Notes under the pieces: generated by a model
Database searches by the model: none
What the model saw: the letters and a program-made list of their open reading frames with translations, nothing else
Told to the model about the DNA's origin: nothing
DNA from: Planococcus sp. ISL-109
Lineage (GTDB): Bacteria > Bacillota > Bacilli > Bacillales_A > Planococcaceae
Direction of reading: 5' to 3'
Length of the DNA stretch: 64,000 nt
Assembly: GCF_018613655.1 (NCBI RefSeq)
Contig: NZ_JAGGPW010000006.1
Coordinates: 105,109 to 169,108, forward strand
In this document: piece by piece, positions 48,352 through 57,500 of the stretch
Layout of the letters: each line of letters begins with the position of its first letter
Position numbering within the stretch: the stretch's first letter is position 1
Program-made: the position numbers and the translations under genes

Positions 48352-48384
48352 AAAAAAGCCGCCAGGAAAATCTCCTGGCTGGCT
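48352..48384 (-). terminator. Terminator of TraB-like gene
   Basis: GCCAGCCAGGA / TCCTGGCGGC stem then T6 on the minus strand. Confidence 0.85.
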
Positions 48385-48402
48385 TCGGTTTCCGTACTGG
48401 AA

Positions 48403-49569
48403 TTATAAGTTTTGGAAGAATAAACGCAACACGTCCGCACCACCGATGAACGTACCGAGCGAGCTCCCGAGATTCGTCAAGACAATGACCAGCAATACAC
48501 GCGTCACTTTATTGTCCCAGAAGCCTTTCACGGTAAAGACATCTTTCGCTAAAGAATCAAAATCCCCGACATTCGGGCGGCGGATGAACGCTTGCGTCAG
48601 ACCGGCGAACCAGCCGGCCGCAACGAGCGGGTTGAGCGAAGAGATCGGCGCCGCAACAAACGCAGTGAGAACCGCCAACGGATGGCCGAACGCGATTGCC
48701 GCTCCGATTGCGGCGAGCGTGCCGTTCCACAGCACCCAACTGATGGTCTGTTCAATGCCGGCAGACGGATTTGCGTAAAACGTATACGCAATGATGGACA
48801 AAATGATCAACGGAATGGCCCAGCCGATGATTTTCGGCCATTTCGATTTTGCCGGCACGGTGTTAAGCGCCTCTAAATCCTGCTCACGGTGGATTTCCCT
48901 CGTGATGCCCGGGATATGTGCCGCACCAAGGACTGCGACGATTTTGTCACCGGGCGCTTCCTTGATTTTCTGTGCCAAGTATTGGTCACGCTCGTCGATG
49001 AGCGGCTTTTTGATGCCCGGGAACACTTTTGTGAAATCGTCCATCACAGCGTTCAGTGTATCCTGCTTTTTCATCTTTTCAAGATCTTCTTCAGAGATCG
49101 ATTCCTTGCTGAAAATGCTGAAAAACACCGACATGATGAGCTGCACTTTGCCGAGCAGCCCGATATTGCCCCAAATGCGCGAAAACGTCACTTGGATGTT
49201 GCGGTCGGCTAGGATCAGCTCCGCGCCGATTTCTTCTGCCGAATGGATGCCTTGGATCATTTCGGATCCCGGCTTGATGCCGAATTGATCGGCCAGGCGG
49301 TTCTGGAATGAGGAAATCGCCAAGTTCATCAACAATAAACTCGCCTTTTTTTCTTTGATGATTTTAAATATATCGGTTTCTTTCCATTTCTTATCCTGCA
49401 TGACCGACTCATAGCGTTGGGCATCGAGTTCGATACAGACCGAATCGGGCCGCTCCAACTCTACGACTTCTTTCACTTGCTCCGCGCTAAGTTTGGAAAC
49501 ATGCGCCGTTCCGATCAAAATCAATTGTTTGCCGTCCACTTCGAGACGGGTGATATTTTCTTCCGTCAT
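48403..49569 (-). CDS. TraB/PrgY-family membrane protein
   Basis: A 388-residue protein. Residues 1-220 are a TraB-type domain with GTAHVSKLSAEQV, CIELDAQRY and LGAAHIPGI. These residues resemble the metal site of TIKI-like proteases. The C-terminal 150 residues hold about four TMs (WPKIIGWAIPLIILSII..., AAIAFGHPLAVLTAFVAAP). PrgY of enterococcal plasmids, of the same family, limits peptide pheromone. A role against an own peptide is possible but not shown. ATG 49569 is chosen for its AAGGAAG SD; the ATG at 49587 overlaps it. Confidence 0.87.
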   Translation of the reverse strand: MTEENITRLEVDGKQLILIGTAHVSKLSAEQVKEVVELERPDSVCIELDAQRYESVMQDKKWKETDIFKIIKEKKASLLLMNLAISSFQNRLADQFGIKPGSEMIQGIHSAEEIGAELILADRNIQVTFSRIWGNIGLLGKVQLIMSVFFSIFSKESISEEDLEKMKKQDTLNAVMDDFTKVFPGIKKPLIDERDQYLAQKIKEAPGDKIVAVLGAAHIPGITREIHREQDLEALNTVPAKSKWPKIIGWAIPLIILSIIAYTFYANPSAGIEQTISWVLWNGTLAAIGAAIAFGHPLAVLTAFVAAPISSLNPLVAAGWFAGLTQAFIRRPNVGDFDSLAKDVFTVKGFWDNKVTRVLLVIVLTNLGSSLGTFIGGADVLRLFFQNL

Positions 49570-49779
49570 AAATAGTACTTCCTTCATAGAATAGTATTTC
49601 TTGTTAACCGTCAGAGATGCGGTTAAAAAGACTGTCTATTGTTTATAATGAATCACCCAGCGCAAAATATCAATCTTTTCGAAAGCTTATCCTTCTAGGA
49701 TGTTGAACGAGTTTCCTTCACCGAAAAGACTTTCTTTCCGCATTCGGTTTTGCAGCCTATAGCCGCTTTACAGTACAGC

Positions 49780-50376
49780 TTAATCCCACAGCGGCAACCG
49801 GTACACTAAAAATCTCTCGCGCAGATCCCGGGCTTCGTCGGGAAGCGGGATATCGCCGATCACCTCAAACGCCGTGCGCCGCTCCAAAAAGTCGGTATAT
49901 TCGACCGACGGGTAAAACAAAAGAACTTCCACTTCCCGCGGATGTTCGCCCACGGATTTCAGGATGCGCCCGATCACCTTCATGAAAATCGGATCGGAGA
50001 ACGGATTAAAGAAATAAAACCACCGGTCATCCGCTTGTATGGGGTAGTCCTGTGCATAGCCATTGCTGAATTCGATTTCGGCGTTTCCTTTCAGGCGCTT
50101 CAAGTTTCGAAGCGCCGCCTCGTGGAGCGACGGGTCGACCTCTACCCCTGTTGACGGTGTACCGAACAGATGGTGCGCATAGAAATTCAAGCGCCCTTTG
50201 CCGCTGCCGAAGTCAACAAGCCGGCCGGAGCCTGTCAGCGGATGCTGCCGAAATAAAACATCAAGCCACGCATACGGCGTCACTTCGAAGCGGTGTTCAT
50301 GCATCGAAGCATTAAAGCCCATCTGCTCGCCACCGGTATGGATATTCAATTGCCGGTCCATTTGCTGATCATCCAC
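49780..50376 (-). CDS. SAM-dependent methyltransferase
   Basis: A 198-residue class I methyltransferase. Motif I VDFGSGKGRLNF and a post-I acidic residue (TGVEVDP) are clear, and FYFFNPFSDP stands where motif IV is expected. The GTG at 50376 is preferred because AAAGGAGG lies seven bases upstream. The substrate is unknown. Confidence 0.8.
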   Translation of the reverse strand: MDDQQMDRQLNIHTGGEQMGFNASMHEHRFEVTPYAWLDVLFRQHPLTGSGRLVDFGSGKGRLNFYAHHLFGTPSTGVEVDPSLHEAALRNLKRLKGNAEIEFSNGYAQDYPIQADDRWFYFFNPFSDPIFMKVIGRILKSVGEHPREVEVLLFYPSVEYTDFLERRTAFEVIGDIPLPDEARDLRERFLVYRLPLWD

Positions 50377-50446
50377 GCTACCACCTCCTTTTAAATACAA
50401 ACTCACCTAATCGATATTTTCATAATACAAATAACTAACTTCCCTC

Positions 50447-50475
50447 TTGCCAAGCTTTCAAATTTCTGTTATATT
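50447..50475 (+). promoter_or_regulatory. Sigma-A promoter of lysine riboswitch-dapA
   Basis: TTGCCA, 17-base spacer, TATATT, about 40 bases before the aptamer. Confidence 0.65.
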
Positions 50476-50504
50476 ACAGCTAATTCAATAATTTCTTGCT
50501 TCCT

Positions 50505-50755
50505 TAGTGGAGCGAGGATAGAGGCGCAAAGACCATTAGTACACAATTCGAGGAGTATGAGCTCTTATGACGATTGCCGAAAGGGGGATTTGCCGAAGTG
50601 ATGGGATGCTCATATTCCCATGCACTGGTTCTGCATTCAAGAAGTGCAGGACTGTCATATAGGAAACTATATGGAGGGCTATCTGACGAACAGGGACGAT
50701 TGGTAAACATTGTTTCTAACGGCAGCAGCGGGCCCCCGTTGCTGCTTTTTTGTTT
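50505..50755 (+). ncRNA. Lysine riboswitch (L box)
   Basis: The leader of dapA carries conserved L-box blocks in order: AGAGGCGCAAAGACCATTAG (from 50520), AGGAGTATGAG, GCCGAAAGGGGGATTTGCCG, CTGGTTCTGC, GCAGGACTGTCAT and ATGGAGGGCTATCTG (ends about 50685). The 5' GGATAG can pair with 3' CTATCT as P1. A strong terminator follows (50721-50751). With lysine bound, transcription should stop before dapA. Confidence 0.92.
50721..50751 (+). terminator. Regulated terminator of the lysine riboswitch
   Basis: GCAGCAGCGGG / CCCGTTGCTGC stem then T6; the off-state of the riboswitch. Confidence 0.88.
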
Positions 50756-50816
50756 ACTCCGGACCGGCCCCCCACCTCTAATTTTTGAAAAAAACTTAGA
50801 AAAGGGTGTGTTCTCT

Positions 50817-51707
50817 ATGAATTTCGGTCAAGTGATCACTGCGATGGCGACGCCATTCGATGCAAACGGTGAAATCGATTTTCAAGCAACAACAAATCTC
50901 GTGGAACATTTAATCAATAATGGATCGGACGGCATTGTCGTCGCCGGCACGACCGGTGAATCGCCGACTTTGTCGACAGAAGAAAAAGTGGCGCTGTTCC
51001 GCCACGTCGCAACGGTTGCAGACGGCCGCATCAAAATCATCGCGGGGACCGGCTCGAACAACACGCGCGCTTCCGTCACACTAACGCAGCAAGCGGAACA
51101 AGCGGGCGTCGATGGCATCATGCTCGTCACTCCCTACTATAACAAACCGTCCCAAGAAGGCATGTACCGCCATTTCGAAGCAATCGCACAAGCGACACAT
51201 TTACCAGTCATGCTTTATAATATCCCAGGCCGCAGCGTCGTCAATATGGCGGTCGACACCATCGTCCGCCTGTCACAGATCGATAACATCACCTGCGTGA
51301 AAGAAGCAAGCGGCGATCTCGACGCTGCGTCCGAGATCATCGAACGGACCGAACACGGCTTCGCGGTCTATAGCGGCGACGATAGCTTGACCTTGCCAAT
51401 GCTTTCTATCGGCGGCGCTGGCATCGTTTCGGTCGCAGCCCATATTATCGGAAATGAAATGCAGGACATGATCAAATTGTTCCGCACCGGCGATACGGTT
51501 GGAGCCGCAGCGCTTCACCGCAAACTGCTGCCGACGATGAAAGCTTTGTTCGCAGCGCCGAACCCAAGTCCGTTAAAAGCCGCGCTTCATTTGTACGGCG
51601 TTCCGGCCGGAGGCGTCCGCCTGCCGATGCTCGCCTTGACAGCAGAAGAAACTGAAACTTTAACGCAATTCCTGCCGATTATGAATCAAGACACGGTAAC
51701 AAACTAA
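50817..51707 (+). CDS. dapA: 4-hydroxy-tetrahydrodipicolinate synthase
   Basis: Condenses pyruvate and aspartate semialdehyde at the branch to lysine, diaminopimelate and (in spore formers) dipicolinate; 296 residues. VAGTTGESPTLS (substrate Thr-Thr), MLYNIPGRS (Tyr) and ITCVKEASGDLD (Schiff-base Lys) are all present. ATG 50817 begins MNFGQVITAMATPFD, the family start; the frame continues upstream only because the riboswitch lacks stops. SD AAGGGTG. Single-gene unit under the lysine riboswitch. Confidence 0.97.
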   Translation: MNFGQVITAMATPFDANGEIDFQATTNLVEHLINNGSDGIVVAGTTGESPTLSTEEKVALFRHVATVADGRIKIIAGTGSNNTRASVTLTQQAEQAGVDGIMLVTPYYNKPSQEGMYRHFEAIAQATHLPVMLYNIPGRSVVNMAVDTIVRLSQIDNITCVKEASGDLDAASEIIERTEHGFAVYSGDDSLTLPMLSIGGAGIVSVAAHIIGNEMQDMIKLFRTGDTVGAAALHRKLLPTMKALFAAPNPSPLKAALHLYGVPAGGVRLPMLALTAEETETLTQFLPIMNQDTVTN

Positions 51708-51747
51708 AAAAACTCCGCAAATCGATAACGATTTGCGGAGTTTTTTT
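51705..51747. terminator. Bidirectional terminator
   Basis: AACTCCGCAAATCG / CGATTTGCGGAGTT stem with A and T tracts between dapA and the convergent RsbR-like gene. Confidence 0.9.
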
Positions 51748-52582
51748 AGTTATAGACCTTTTTCAAGGTTCGCTTCAAGCTGCCGCCGATAGTCATCGTT
51801 TTGACATCGACACCGAGCGTTGTCAACGACTGGGCGGTCTCTGGGCGGATGCCCGTTAATATCGCCTCGACGCCGATTAAGCCCAGCGACTGGATGACTT
51901 TGACGATCTGTTCCGCCACCATCGTATCGACACGCACGACTCCGGACAAATCAATGATCAAGGTTTTAATCTTCAGCTCACTTGCCGACAGCAGCGTACT
52001 TTCAAGGATATAGCGCGCCCGGTCGACTTCAATGCTGCCGACAATCGGCAAGATGGCGACCGAATCGCTAATCGGCACGACCGGAGCCGACAATTCCAAA
52101 AATTCCTTGCGGGCAATATCCAGTTTTTTCTGATAGGAAATCATGTAGGCATGCGTATAGGAGTACGTTGCATGGTCAAGCAGCGCATGCAATACTTCCG
52201 CCGCATCGTACGTTATTTCCGGGGAAATATTCAAACGGCGCCCTTCGCTCTTGATCAATGTCGCAATATGCTTCCGGTATAAAGCCGTCTCCGCCAATGC
52301 CATATCAAGCGTCATGCCCTGTTCAAGAAAGAAATTCCCTGTCGCCTTAGCCCAGGCAGCCACATCCGCCATGATTTTTTCCTCGTTGCAGCTGTCCTGC
52401 ATCGATTTGCCGAGCAATTCGATGAACCGGGCACGCTCGTTCAGAACCATTTCCGCAAACTCACGATCGGGCTCCACCACGTCACTTGGCAAAGCCGCAA
52501 GCCGCTCTTGTTGAATAAGCTCTGCAATCATATATTTATCTTCTTCCACTCGCTTACCGAATAATACCATTGATTTTTCCAT
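51746..52582 (-). CDS. RsbR-type STAS-domain stressosome protein
   Basis: A 278-residue RsbR paralogue. Residues 1-150 are the divergent helical non-heme globin-like sensor. Residues 160-278 are a STAS domain (PVVPISDSVAILPIVGSIEVDRA). The two threonines phosphorylated by RsbT in RsbR proteins are conserved in DLSGVVRVDT and ILTGIRPE. Stressosomes gate sigma-B, and sigma-B-like promoters occur elsewhere here. Start ATG 52582 with GGAGG five bases upstream; the ATG at 52597 overlaps it. Encoded alone, away from rsbS-rsbT. Confidence 0.9.
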   Translation of the reverse strand: MEKSMVLFGKRVEEDKYMIAELIQQERLAALPSDVVEPDREFAEMVLNERARFIELLGKSMQDSCNEEKIMADVAAWAKATGNFFLEQGMTLDMALAETALYRKHIATLIKSEGRRLNISPEITYDAAEVLHALLDHATYSYTHAYMISYQKKLDIARKEFLELSAPVVPISDSVAILPIVGSIEVDRARYILESTLLSASELKIKTLIIDLSGVVRVDTMVAEQIVKVIQSLGLIGVEAILTGIRPETAQSLTTLGVDVKTMTIGGSLKRTLKKVYN

Positions 52583-52684
52583 CGGAACCTCCATCAATTG
52601 CTACTCATTTAATGATGCAACGTTTTTATTATACCCATTTCTTCTATTAAGCAATAGCGTTAGGAGGTTACAGAAGAAAAAAAA

Positions 52685-52715
52685 AAAAGTGCCTGCCAGC
52701 CGGCAGGCACTTTTT
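52685..52715 (-). terminator. Terminator of CWB2 protein gene
   Basis: AAAAGTGCCTGCC / GGCAGGCACTTTT stem, then a long T run on the minus strand. Confidence 0.9.
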
Positions 52716-52720
52716 CAATA

Positions 52721-53731
52721 TTATTCTGCAAACAATTGCTTCAAGGTTTCAGAAGAAAGTGCTTCTTGGCCACCAAGAATTGTGTAGAAAGAATATTCTG
52801 TTTCAAAATCTTTGATTTGCTGCTTAGATGCTGCAGTTGGGTTTTTTGCTGTAAGAACTAATGGACCAGAATACGCGGAGGCTAAAGCACTTCCTGACAA
52901 AGCATCCGGATAGTTTGTACCGGTAGCGATAAAGACTTCGCTTTCATTAACCAACAGCTCATTTTCGAAAGCAAAGTCATTAAAGGCTTTATTTGTATCG
53001 TAACGGGTCTTTCCTGCAATGCGGATCGGCTCTTCTTCAAACAATTGCTCCACTGCTTGGCCTACTGCTTCTTCGCCACCAATAACAAGCGGCCATTCCG
53101 GCTGATTTCCTTCGATATAGTCTGCCACTACAGCTGGTACAGCGCCCTTAGCTGGTACGAGCAGAATCGGATCCATATGATACCCTGCAGCTGGGGAAAT
53201 CGATAGGGAATCGGCAAAGTTTGCGCCTGTGGCTACATAAAGGGTATCCTTCATGCCCAGTTCTTCCGCAATATTAACGGCCGTTTCATAACGGGTTTTT
53301 CCGCTGATGCGCTCTACTTCCATGCCAAGTGCTGAAATCTCTTTTTGGACTTCTTTTGAGATGGCACCAGTGCCGCCAACCAAAATGACATTTTTCGCGC
53401 CTAAACGTTTCAATTCATCTGCAAAACCTGCTGGCAAAGAATCTTTTTTTGTCAAAAGCAGTGGAGACGTGAATGAAGAAGCAAGAGGTGTTGCGGCTAA
53501 GGCATCCGGGAAGTCAGCGCCTGTAGCAACGACGACTGTCTTCACGCTTCCTTTCTCCCATTCATAAAAAGAAATTTCCAAGCTTGTCTGGTAGCGGTCG
53601 CTTCCTGCGTAGCGGACTGAATTATCCTCCGTAAGTGTAGCCGCAGAAGCTGCTCCAGTCGGTAGAACTGCTCCAAGAGCGAGTGCTGCAGTAAGTGCTG
53701 CAGTCGTCAAAACTTTGCCGTAAGTCATCAT
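52721..53731 (-). CDS. Secreted protein with three CWB2 cell-wall-binding repeats
   Basis: A 336-residue surface protein. A signal peptide (about 1-30, ...GAASA-AT) is followed by three CWB2 (PF04122-type) repeats, each about 95 residues. Their starts are recognisable as RYAGSDRYQTSLEI, RISGKTRYETAVNIAEEL and RIAGKTRYDTNKAFNDF. Matching ATGADFPDALAA, ATGANFADSLSI and ATGTNYPDALSG blocks follow. Three repeats are the number needed for anionic-polymer binding in clostridial Cwp proteins. No extra enzymatic domain, so it may act as a simple wall coat or anchor. Confidence 0.9.
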   Translation of the reverse strand: MMTYGKVLTTAALTAALALGAVLPTGAASAATLTEDNSVRYAGSDRYQTSLEISFYEWEKGSVKTVVVATGADFPDALAATPLASSFTSPLLLTKKDSLPAGFADELKRLGAKNVILVGGTGAISKEVQKEISALGMEVERISGKTRYETAVNIAEELGMKDTLYVATGANFADSLSISPAAGYHMDPILLVPAKGAVPAVVADYIEGNQPEWPLVIGGEEAVGQAVEQLFEEEPIRIAGKTRYDTNKAFNDFAFENELLVNESEVFIATGTNYPDALSGSALASAYSGPLVLTAKNPTAASKQQIKDFETEYSFYTILGGQEALSSETLKQLFAE

Positions 53732-53979
53732 TTGTTTTCCCCATTTCTATAATTTTTTTCTTTCTTTTTCAATTATAAGATATTTTACAAAACATTACAA
53801 TAGATTCATAAAAATATTTTTTTATAGGTAATAATCCCCTTAAATTCAGTTATTCCACTATAATAATCTCTCTTGTTTTCATTTATTTCATTTTTATTGT
53901 TTTATACTTCCAAATTTAAAGGCCCTCTAAACTTCCCCGTCGAAAATCGAGAATTAATAGTTGCGGCATTCAGCCAAAG
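53732..53979. other. AT-rich gene-free stretch
   Basis: Very AT-rich; promoters for both flanking genes are expected here. No RNA, repeat or reading frame of note. Confidence 0.5.
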
Positions 53980-54006
53980 GTTTATGAAAACCTCCTTCAC
54001 GGGTAC
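53980..54006 (+). promoter_or_regulatory. Sigma-B-like promoter of YsnF-type gene
   Basis: GTTTAT, 15 bases, GGGTAC; about 50 bases before the start of a stress protein gene. Confidence 0.6.
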
Positions 54007-54058
54007 ATAAGCCATATCGAAGACACGGCAAATCTTGACCTTACAGGAGGATTCCAAT

Positions 54059-54868
54059 ATGCAAAAACACGGCCATAAACTGATCGGCATGTTCGATGTG
54101 CAAGCGGAAGTGCTTCATGAAATCAGTGAACTCAAAGCGCAAGGATACAAAGAAGAGGACATGTACGTCGTCGCCTTAAACGACCAGCAGCTCCAGATGG
54201 TCCAAGGGCAGACTGATGTCCATTTGAATACCGACACGGGTGATTTCATGGACAAGTTCACATCGTTCATTTCCGGAGAAGATCCGACCAAAGATGCATT
54301 CTTGCAGATGGGGCTCTCCGAGACGGAAGCAGGCGAATACTATCAACACGTCCAAAACGGCAAGCTTGTTTTGTATGTCGACAGCGAGTACGGCATGAAT
54401 TACCAAAACTTCGACGCTGCAGCTGAGCGACTCACCGGCAATCACGGGTCTACTGAGCCTGAGCCCAATGATGAGCAGCGCATAAAGCTCCACGAAGAAC
54501 GCCTGGCGGTCGATAAAGAATGGACCGAAACCGGCAGTGTCGACATCCATAAAAAAACGGTCGAAGAAGAACTCACGCTGGATGTTCCGTATGAGCGGGA
54601 AGAAGTTGAAGTGGAACGCCGCCCGGTCAACAAGGAACTATCAGAATACGAAGCGACCGGTGCCTCCACCACCGCTTACGAAAAAGACGGCTACTGGCAC
54701 ATCCCGGTCATCGAAGAGCGCCTTGAAGTGCGCAAAGTAAAATACGTCAGTGAGGAAATCATCGTCCAAAAACACAAAATCCAAGAAACAAAACAAGTCC
54801 GCGAGACGGTGCGGCGCGAAGTCGTCGATATCGACGAAAACAATGCCGAGCGTTTCGACAAACCGTAA
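54059..54868 (+). CDS. ysnF: YsnF/AvaK-type stress protein
   Basis: A 269-residue protein. Residues 1-110 are a YflT/GspM-like domain (HKLIGMFDVQAEVLHEISELK). Residues 145-265 are a DUF2382 domain, rich in Glu/Arg/Val (EERLAVDKEWTETGSVDIHK, VEVERRPVNKEL, IPVIEERLEVRK). ATG 54059 has GGAGG seven bases upstream; the frame's earlier ATG (54035) lies before it. A sigma-B-like promoter stands upstream. In B. subtilis ysnF is a sigma-B gene of unknown function. Confidence 0.88.
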   Translation: MQKHGHKLIGMFDVQAEVLHEISELKAQGYKEEDMYVVALNDQQLQMVQGQTDVHLNTDTGDFMDKFTSFISGEDPTKDAFLQMGLSETEAGEYYQHVQNGKLVLYVDSEYGMNYQNFDAAAERLTGNHGSTEPEPNDEQRIKLHEERLAVDKEWTETGSVDIHKKTVEEELTLDVPYEREEVEVERRPVNKELSEYEATGASTTAYEKDGYWHIPVIEERLEVRKVKYVSEEIIVQKHKIQETKQVRETVRREVVDIDENNAERFDKP

Positions 54869-54873
54869 ATATG

Positions 54874-54914
54874 AAAAAGGCGACTCCGGGAAACACTCCA
54901 GAATCGCCTTTTTT
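54874..54914. terminator. Bidirectional terminator
   Basis: AAAAGGCGA / TCGCCTTTT outer stem with an imperfect inner part between convergent genes. Confidence 0.7.
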
Positions 54915-54955
54915 TCGTTTCGTTTCAATTCATTGCCGGACGACATGCCAAGGTG

Positions 54956-56359
54956 CTAGCGCTGTGCGTGGTCCGGCTTCTGTCCTTTACCTTTTTGCAG
55001 CACTTTCAAGCCTTGCCCCATGTCAGATGCCAAAACATAGTTGCGGTCTACAAATACTCCCCACACATCCGCCTGGTCCGGAACATATTGCCCGATCTGC
55101 TCCGGATTGCTCGGGTCGGTGATATCCACCATGTAGACGCCGCCCGCGTAATGGCTCAAATAAAGCGTATTGCCGTGAACTTTCGGATCATGCACCGTAT
55201 TGGCGAATGTCGGGCCATCCTCGACTTTTTCCGTCAAATCGGTTTTGAATTCGCTCAACAGTTTCGGATTGGCTTTGTCTTTAATATCAAAGATCCGTGT
55301 ATAACCGTATGACGCTTCATAACCGGCTCTTACCGGTGTCGACACTTCACGCGTTTCAATCAACACATTCCCGCCTTTCGCCAGAGCTGCTGAGTGAGCC
55401 GCTCCTTGCTGAGTCGAGGAATAATCGGTGCGCCCGATATAAACCGGGTTCTCAGGGTCTTTGATATCAAAGATCACCGTACCGAGATCCCACATGGAAA
55501 CATAAGCGTATTGCGCGTTATGGTCGGTGATGACGCTATGGTTGAAGACAGCCCGTGTTTTGCCGTCCGGCGCATGCCAGTTATAGCCGTTGAAGGACTC
55601 CGGCACTTCCGGAAGGCTGCGCGGATCGAACTGCCAGAGCGTTTCAGGATTTTCCGGGTTCGAGACGTCTACAATCTGGAAGTCATGCTCTTCGCCGCCG
55701 CTGTAGATATCAGCATATGGATTGGAAGCAAAGACCAGAGCGCGATCGCCTTGCATCGTCAAGTACAATTCATGCGTTCCGCGTGTATCTGCATAAGTTT
55801 CCCAATAGCCCAATTTCTTTGGATTGGAAGGATCGGTTACATCATATAGAAGGAAACCTCCTGCTGCATCCGCATGACGGTCTCTCTGCTGGACACTGAC
55901 AACTGCCAAGTCCCCTTTAAAGTCTGCAGTGTTGACGCTTTTGACGATGACTTTCTCCTGCCATGATCCCGCTACGTCATCATGGGCGAAAACCGACACT
56001 TCTTTCGGGTTGGACGGATCCTTCAAATCGAATACACGAACCCCGCCATTGCCGCCATTAGCCGTATGCGTTCCTAGATAGGCAAAGCCTTTATGCGCAT
56101 AGACATCCGCCGTGTTGTTCTGTTTTCCAGCCAATTCCTTGATTTGTACGGACGCCGATTCCGTCAAGTTCGAGACATTTTTCGAGCCGGTCAGTTTAGG
56201 GTCGCTCAAGTTCAGCATCTCATCATTTGAGAAAACGGAGCGTTCCCCTTTCGACAGGTCGCTGCCATCCAAAGCGTCGTGTGCAGATGTTGCCGGGGCG
56301 AATGAGAACACGAGAGCAGAAGCTAGTGCTACATTTAGAAATGGTTTATGAATTTTCAA
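54956..56359 (-). CDS. Secreted LVIVD-repeat beta-propeller protein
   Basis: A 467-residue exported protein. A signal peptide (1-26, ...PATSA-HD) is followed by LVIVD-type repeats, seen as VRVFDLKDPSNPKEVSVF, LLYDVTDPSNPKKLGYW, QIVDVSNPENPETLWQF, VIFDIKDPENPVYIG, TRIFDIKDKANPKLLSE and VYMVDITDPSNPEQIGQY. The pattern implies a propeller. Start TTG 56359 with GGAGGG six bases upstream. Homologues are of unknown function; a wall or extracellular binding role is likely. Confidence 0.87.
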   Translation of the reverse strand: MKIHKPFLNVALASALVFSFAPATSAHDALDGSDLSKGERSVFSNDEMLNLSDPKLTGSKNVSNLTESASVQIKELAGKQNNTADVYAHKGFAYLGTHTANGGNGGVRVFDLKDPSNPKEVSVFAHDDVAGSWQEKVIVKSVNTADFKGDLAVVSVQQRDRHADAAGGFLLYDVTDPSNPKKLGYWETYADTRGTHELYLTMQGDRALVFASNPYADIYSGGEEHDFQIVDVSNPENPETLWQFDPRSLPEVPESFNGYNWHAPDGKTRAVFNHSVITDHNAQYAYVSMWDLGTVIFDIKDPENPVYIGRTDYSSTQQGAAHSAALAKGGNVLIETREVSTPVRAGYEASYGYTRIFDIKDKANPKLLSEFKTDLTEKVEDGPTFANTVHDPKVHGNTLYLSHYAGGVYMVDITDPSNPEQIGQYVPDQADVWGVFVDRNYVLASDMGQGLKVLQKGKGQKPDHAQR

Positions 56360-56608
56360 TAGAATCCCTCCAAATTTTATTTCGTTTGTCGAATAAAGTA
56401 TAGAGGGTCAAGTTCAGCGGCACAATGGAATACACCAAAATATTCTAAATATTACAAAAGATAAATAAATCGTCATAGCACCTTTTGTGTTTCTGTTCCT
56501 ACCATTTTTTTCATCCGATTTCTTTTTTGCCACATTATAAGCCAAATGTTTTAGTATGTACTCAATTTTCAATGCAAGGCTAAATGGGGCAGGACCTGCC
56601 TATCTTCA
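56360..56608. other. Gene-free stretch
   Basis: Leader of the LVIVD gene; no clear promoter motif, repeat or RNA was found. Confidence 0.4.
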
Positions 56609-56655
56609 TGCAAAAAAATAAGCCGCCGCATTTTCGAGCGGTAGCTCATTTTTTA
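56609..56655 (-). terminator. Terminator of Yip1-type gene
   Basis: AGCTACCGC / GCGGCGGCTT imperfect stem then T7 on the minus strand. Confidence 0.6.
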
Positions 56656-56683
56656 TCAAGCAGACAATTAGCTTGACTCGTTC

Positions 56684-57325
56684 TTAAACCATCATAAAGA
56701 CAAGGAATGCGACAAATGCGATGATTGCGCCGATCACCAGTACAGACGGGATGAGGATGATGAAAAACCCTTTCCACGCGGAAATCCGTTGCGCTTCGCC
56801 GACGGCCTTGCACTGGATCACGAAAGTCCAAATTCCCACTACCACAACTGCTAACAGCAAGATTATGCCCGTAAGAACACCCACGAACCCGCCGCTTGTA
56901 GCTTCTATAGCCATTTCGCTTTCTGTATAGAATGTGCCGGGCGATAACAGCAGCCAAAGCAGCCACATCGGCAATAGCCAGATTTGCGGAATGCTCGAAG
57001 TAACGACCGCACGGAACATTTCAGCATACGTTCCGACGCCTTTGAATAGTTTTCCAAGGAGAATATAGATGCCGGCTGCGATGGCGATTCCCGCCACGGC
57101 AAACAGCGGACCAAGCAGCAGCGATCCAATAATTACACCCAATGCCGGAAACAGCTGCTCCCCGCTGGATGCCCCCGAAAGGCCTGCGGAAAAACCGAGC
57201 AAGACCACCAACCAGAAGATGAAGCTGCTTTGTTTTTCTTCAATGACATAACGCACCGTCTCACGCGGACGCGTCCAAATCGCGGTAAATGGATTCAATT
57301 GTGCATACGCTTCGGGCTCATGCAT
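56684..57325 (-). CDS. Yip1-family integral membrane protein
   Basis: A 213-residue protein. A soluble N-terminus with NPFTAIWTRPRETVRYVIEE is the typical start of bacterial YIP1 proteins. Five hydrophobic segments follow (FIFWLVVLLGFSAGLSGA, LGVIIGSLLLGPLFAVAGI, IWLLPMWLLWLLL, and two more). SD GAGGGCGG. Family members are often near transporters or stress genes but have no known activity. Monocistronic here. Confidence 0.82.
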   Translation of the reverse strand: MHEPEAYAQLNPFTAIWTRPRETVRYVIEEKQSSFIFWLVVLLGFSAGLSGASSGEQLFPALGVIIGSLLLGPLFAVAGIAIAAGIYILLGKLFKGVGTYAEMFRAVVTSSIPQIWLLPMWLLWLLLSPGTFYTESEMAIEATSGGFVGVLTGIILLLAVVVVGIWTFVIQCKAVGEAQRISAWKGFFIILIPSVLVIGAIIAFVAFLVFMMV

Positions 57326-57469
57326 TCGACCGCCCTCTTAAAATTCCTTTTTCTGGATTACCCATAAAAAATTCCCCCTTTTATTTCCATCTAATCATAG
57401 CAAAACGCTAGTGTAAATGACTGGAAAGAAAAAATCGCATAATTGCCCAATAGCTGAATTCAGCCATCA

Positions 57470-57500
57470 AAAAAAGCTTAGGCAGTGACTCCCTAAGCTT
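57470..57500 (-). terminator. Terminator of SDR pair
   Basis: AAGCTTAGG / CCTAAGCTT stem with T5 on the minus strand, overlapping the gene end. Confidence 0.75.

Noticed and set aside
50574..50816. N-terminal extension of DapA by 81 residues
   Set aside because: This stretch is the lysine riboswitch and its terminator; the DapA family starts at 50817.
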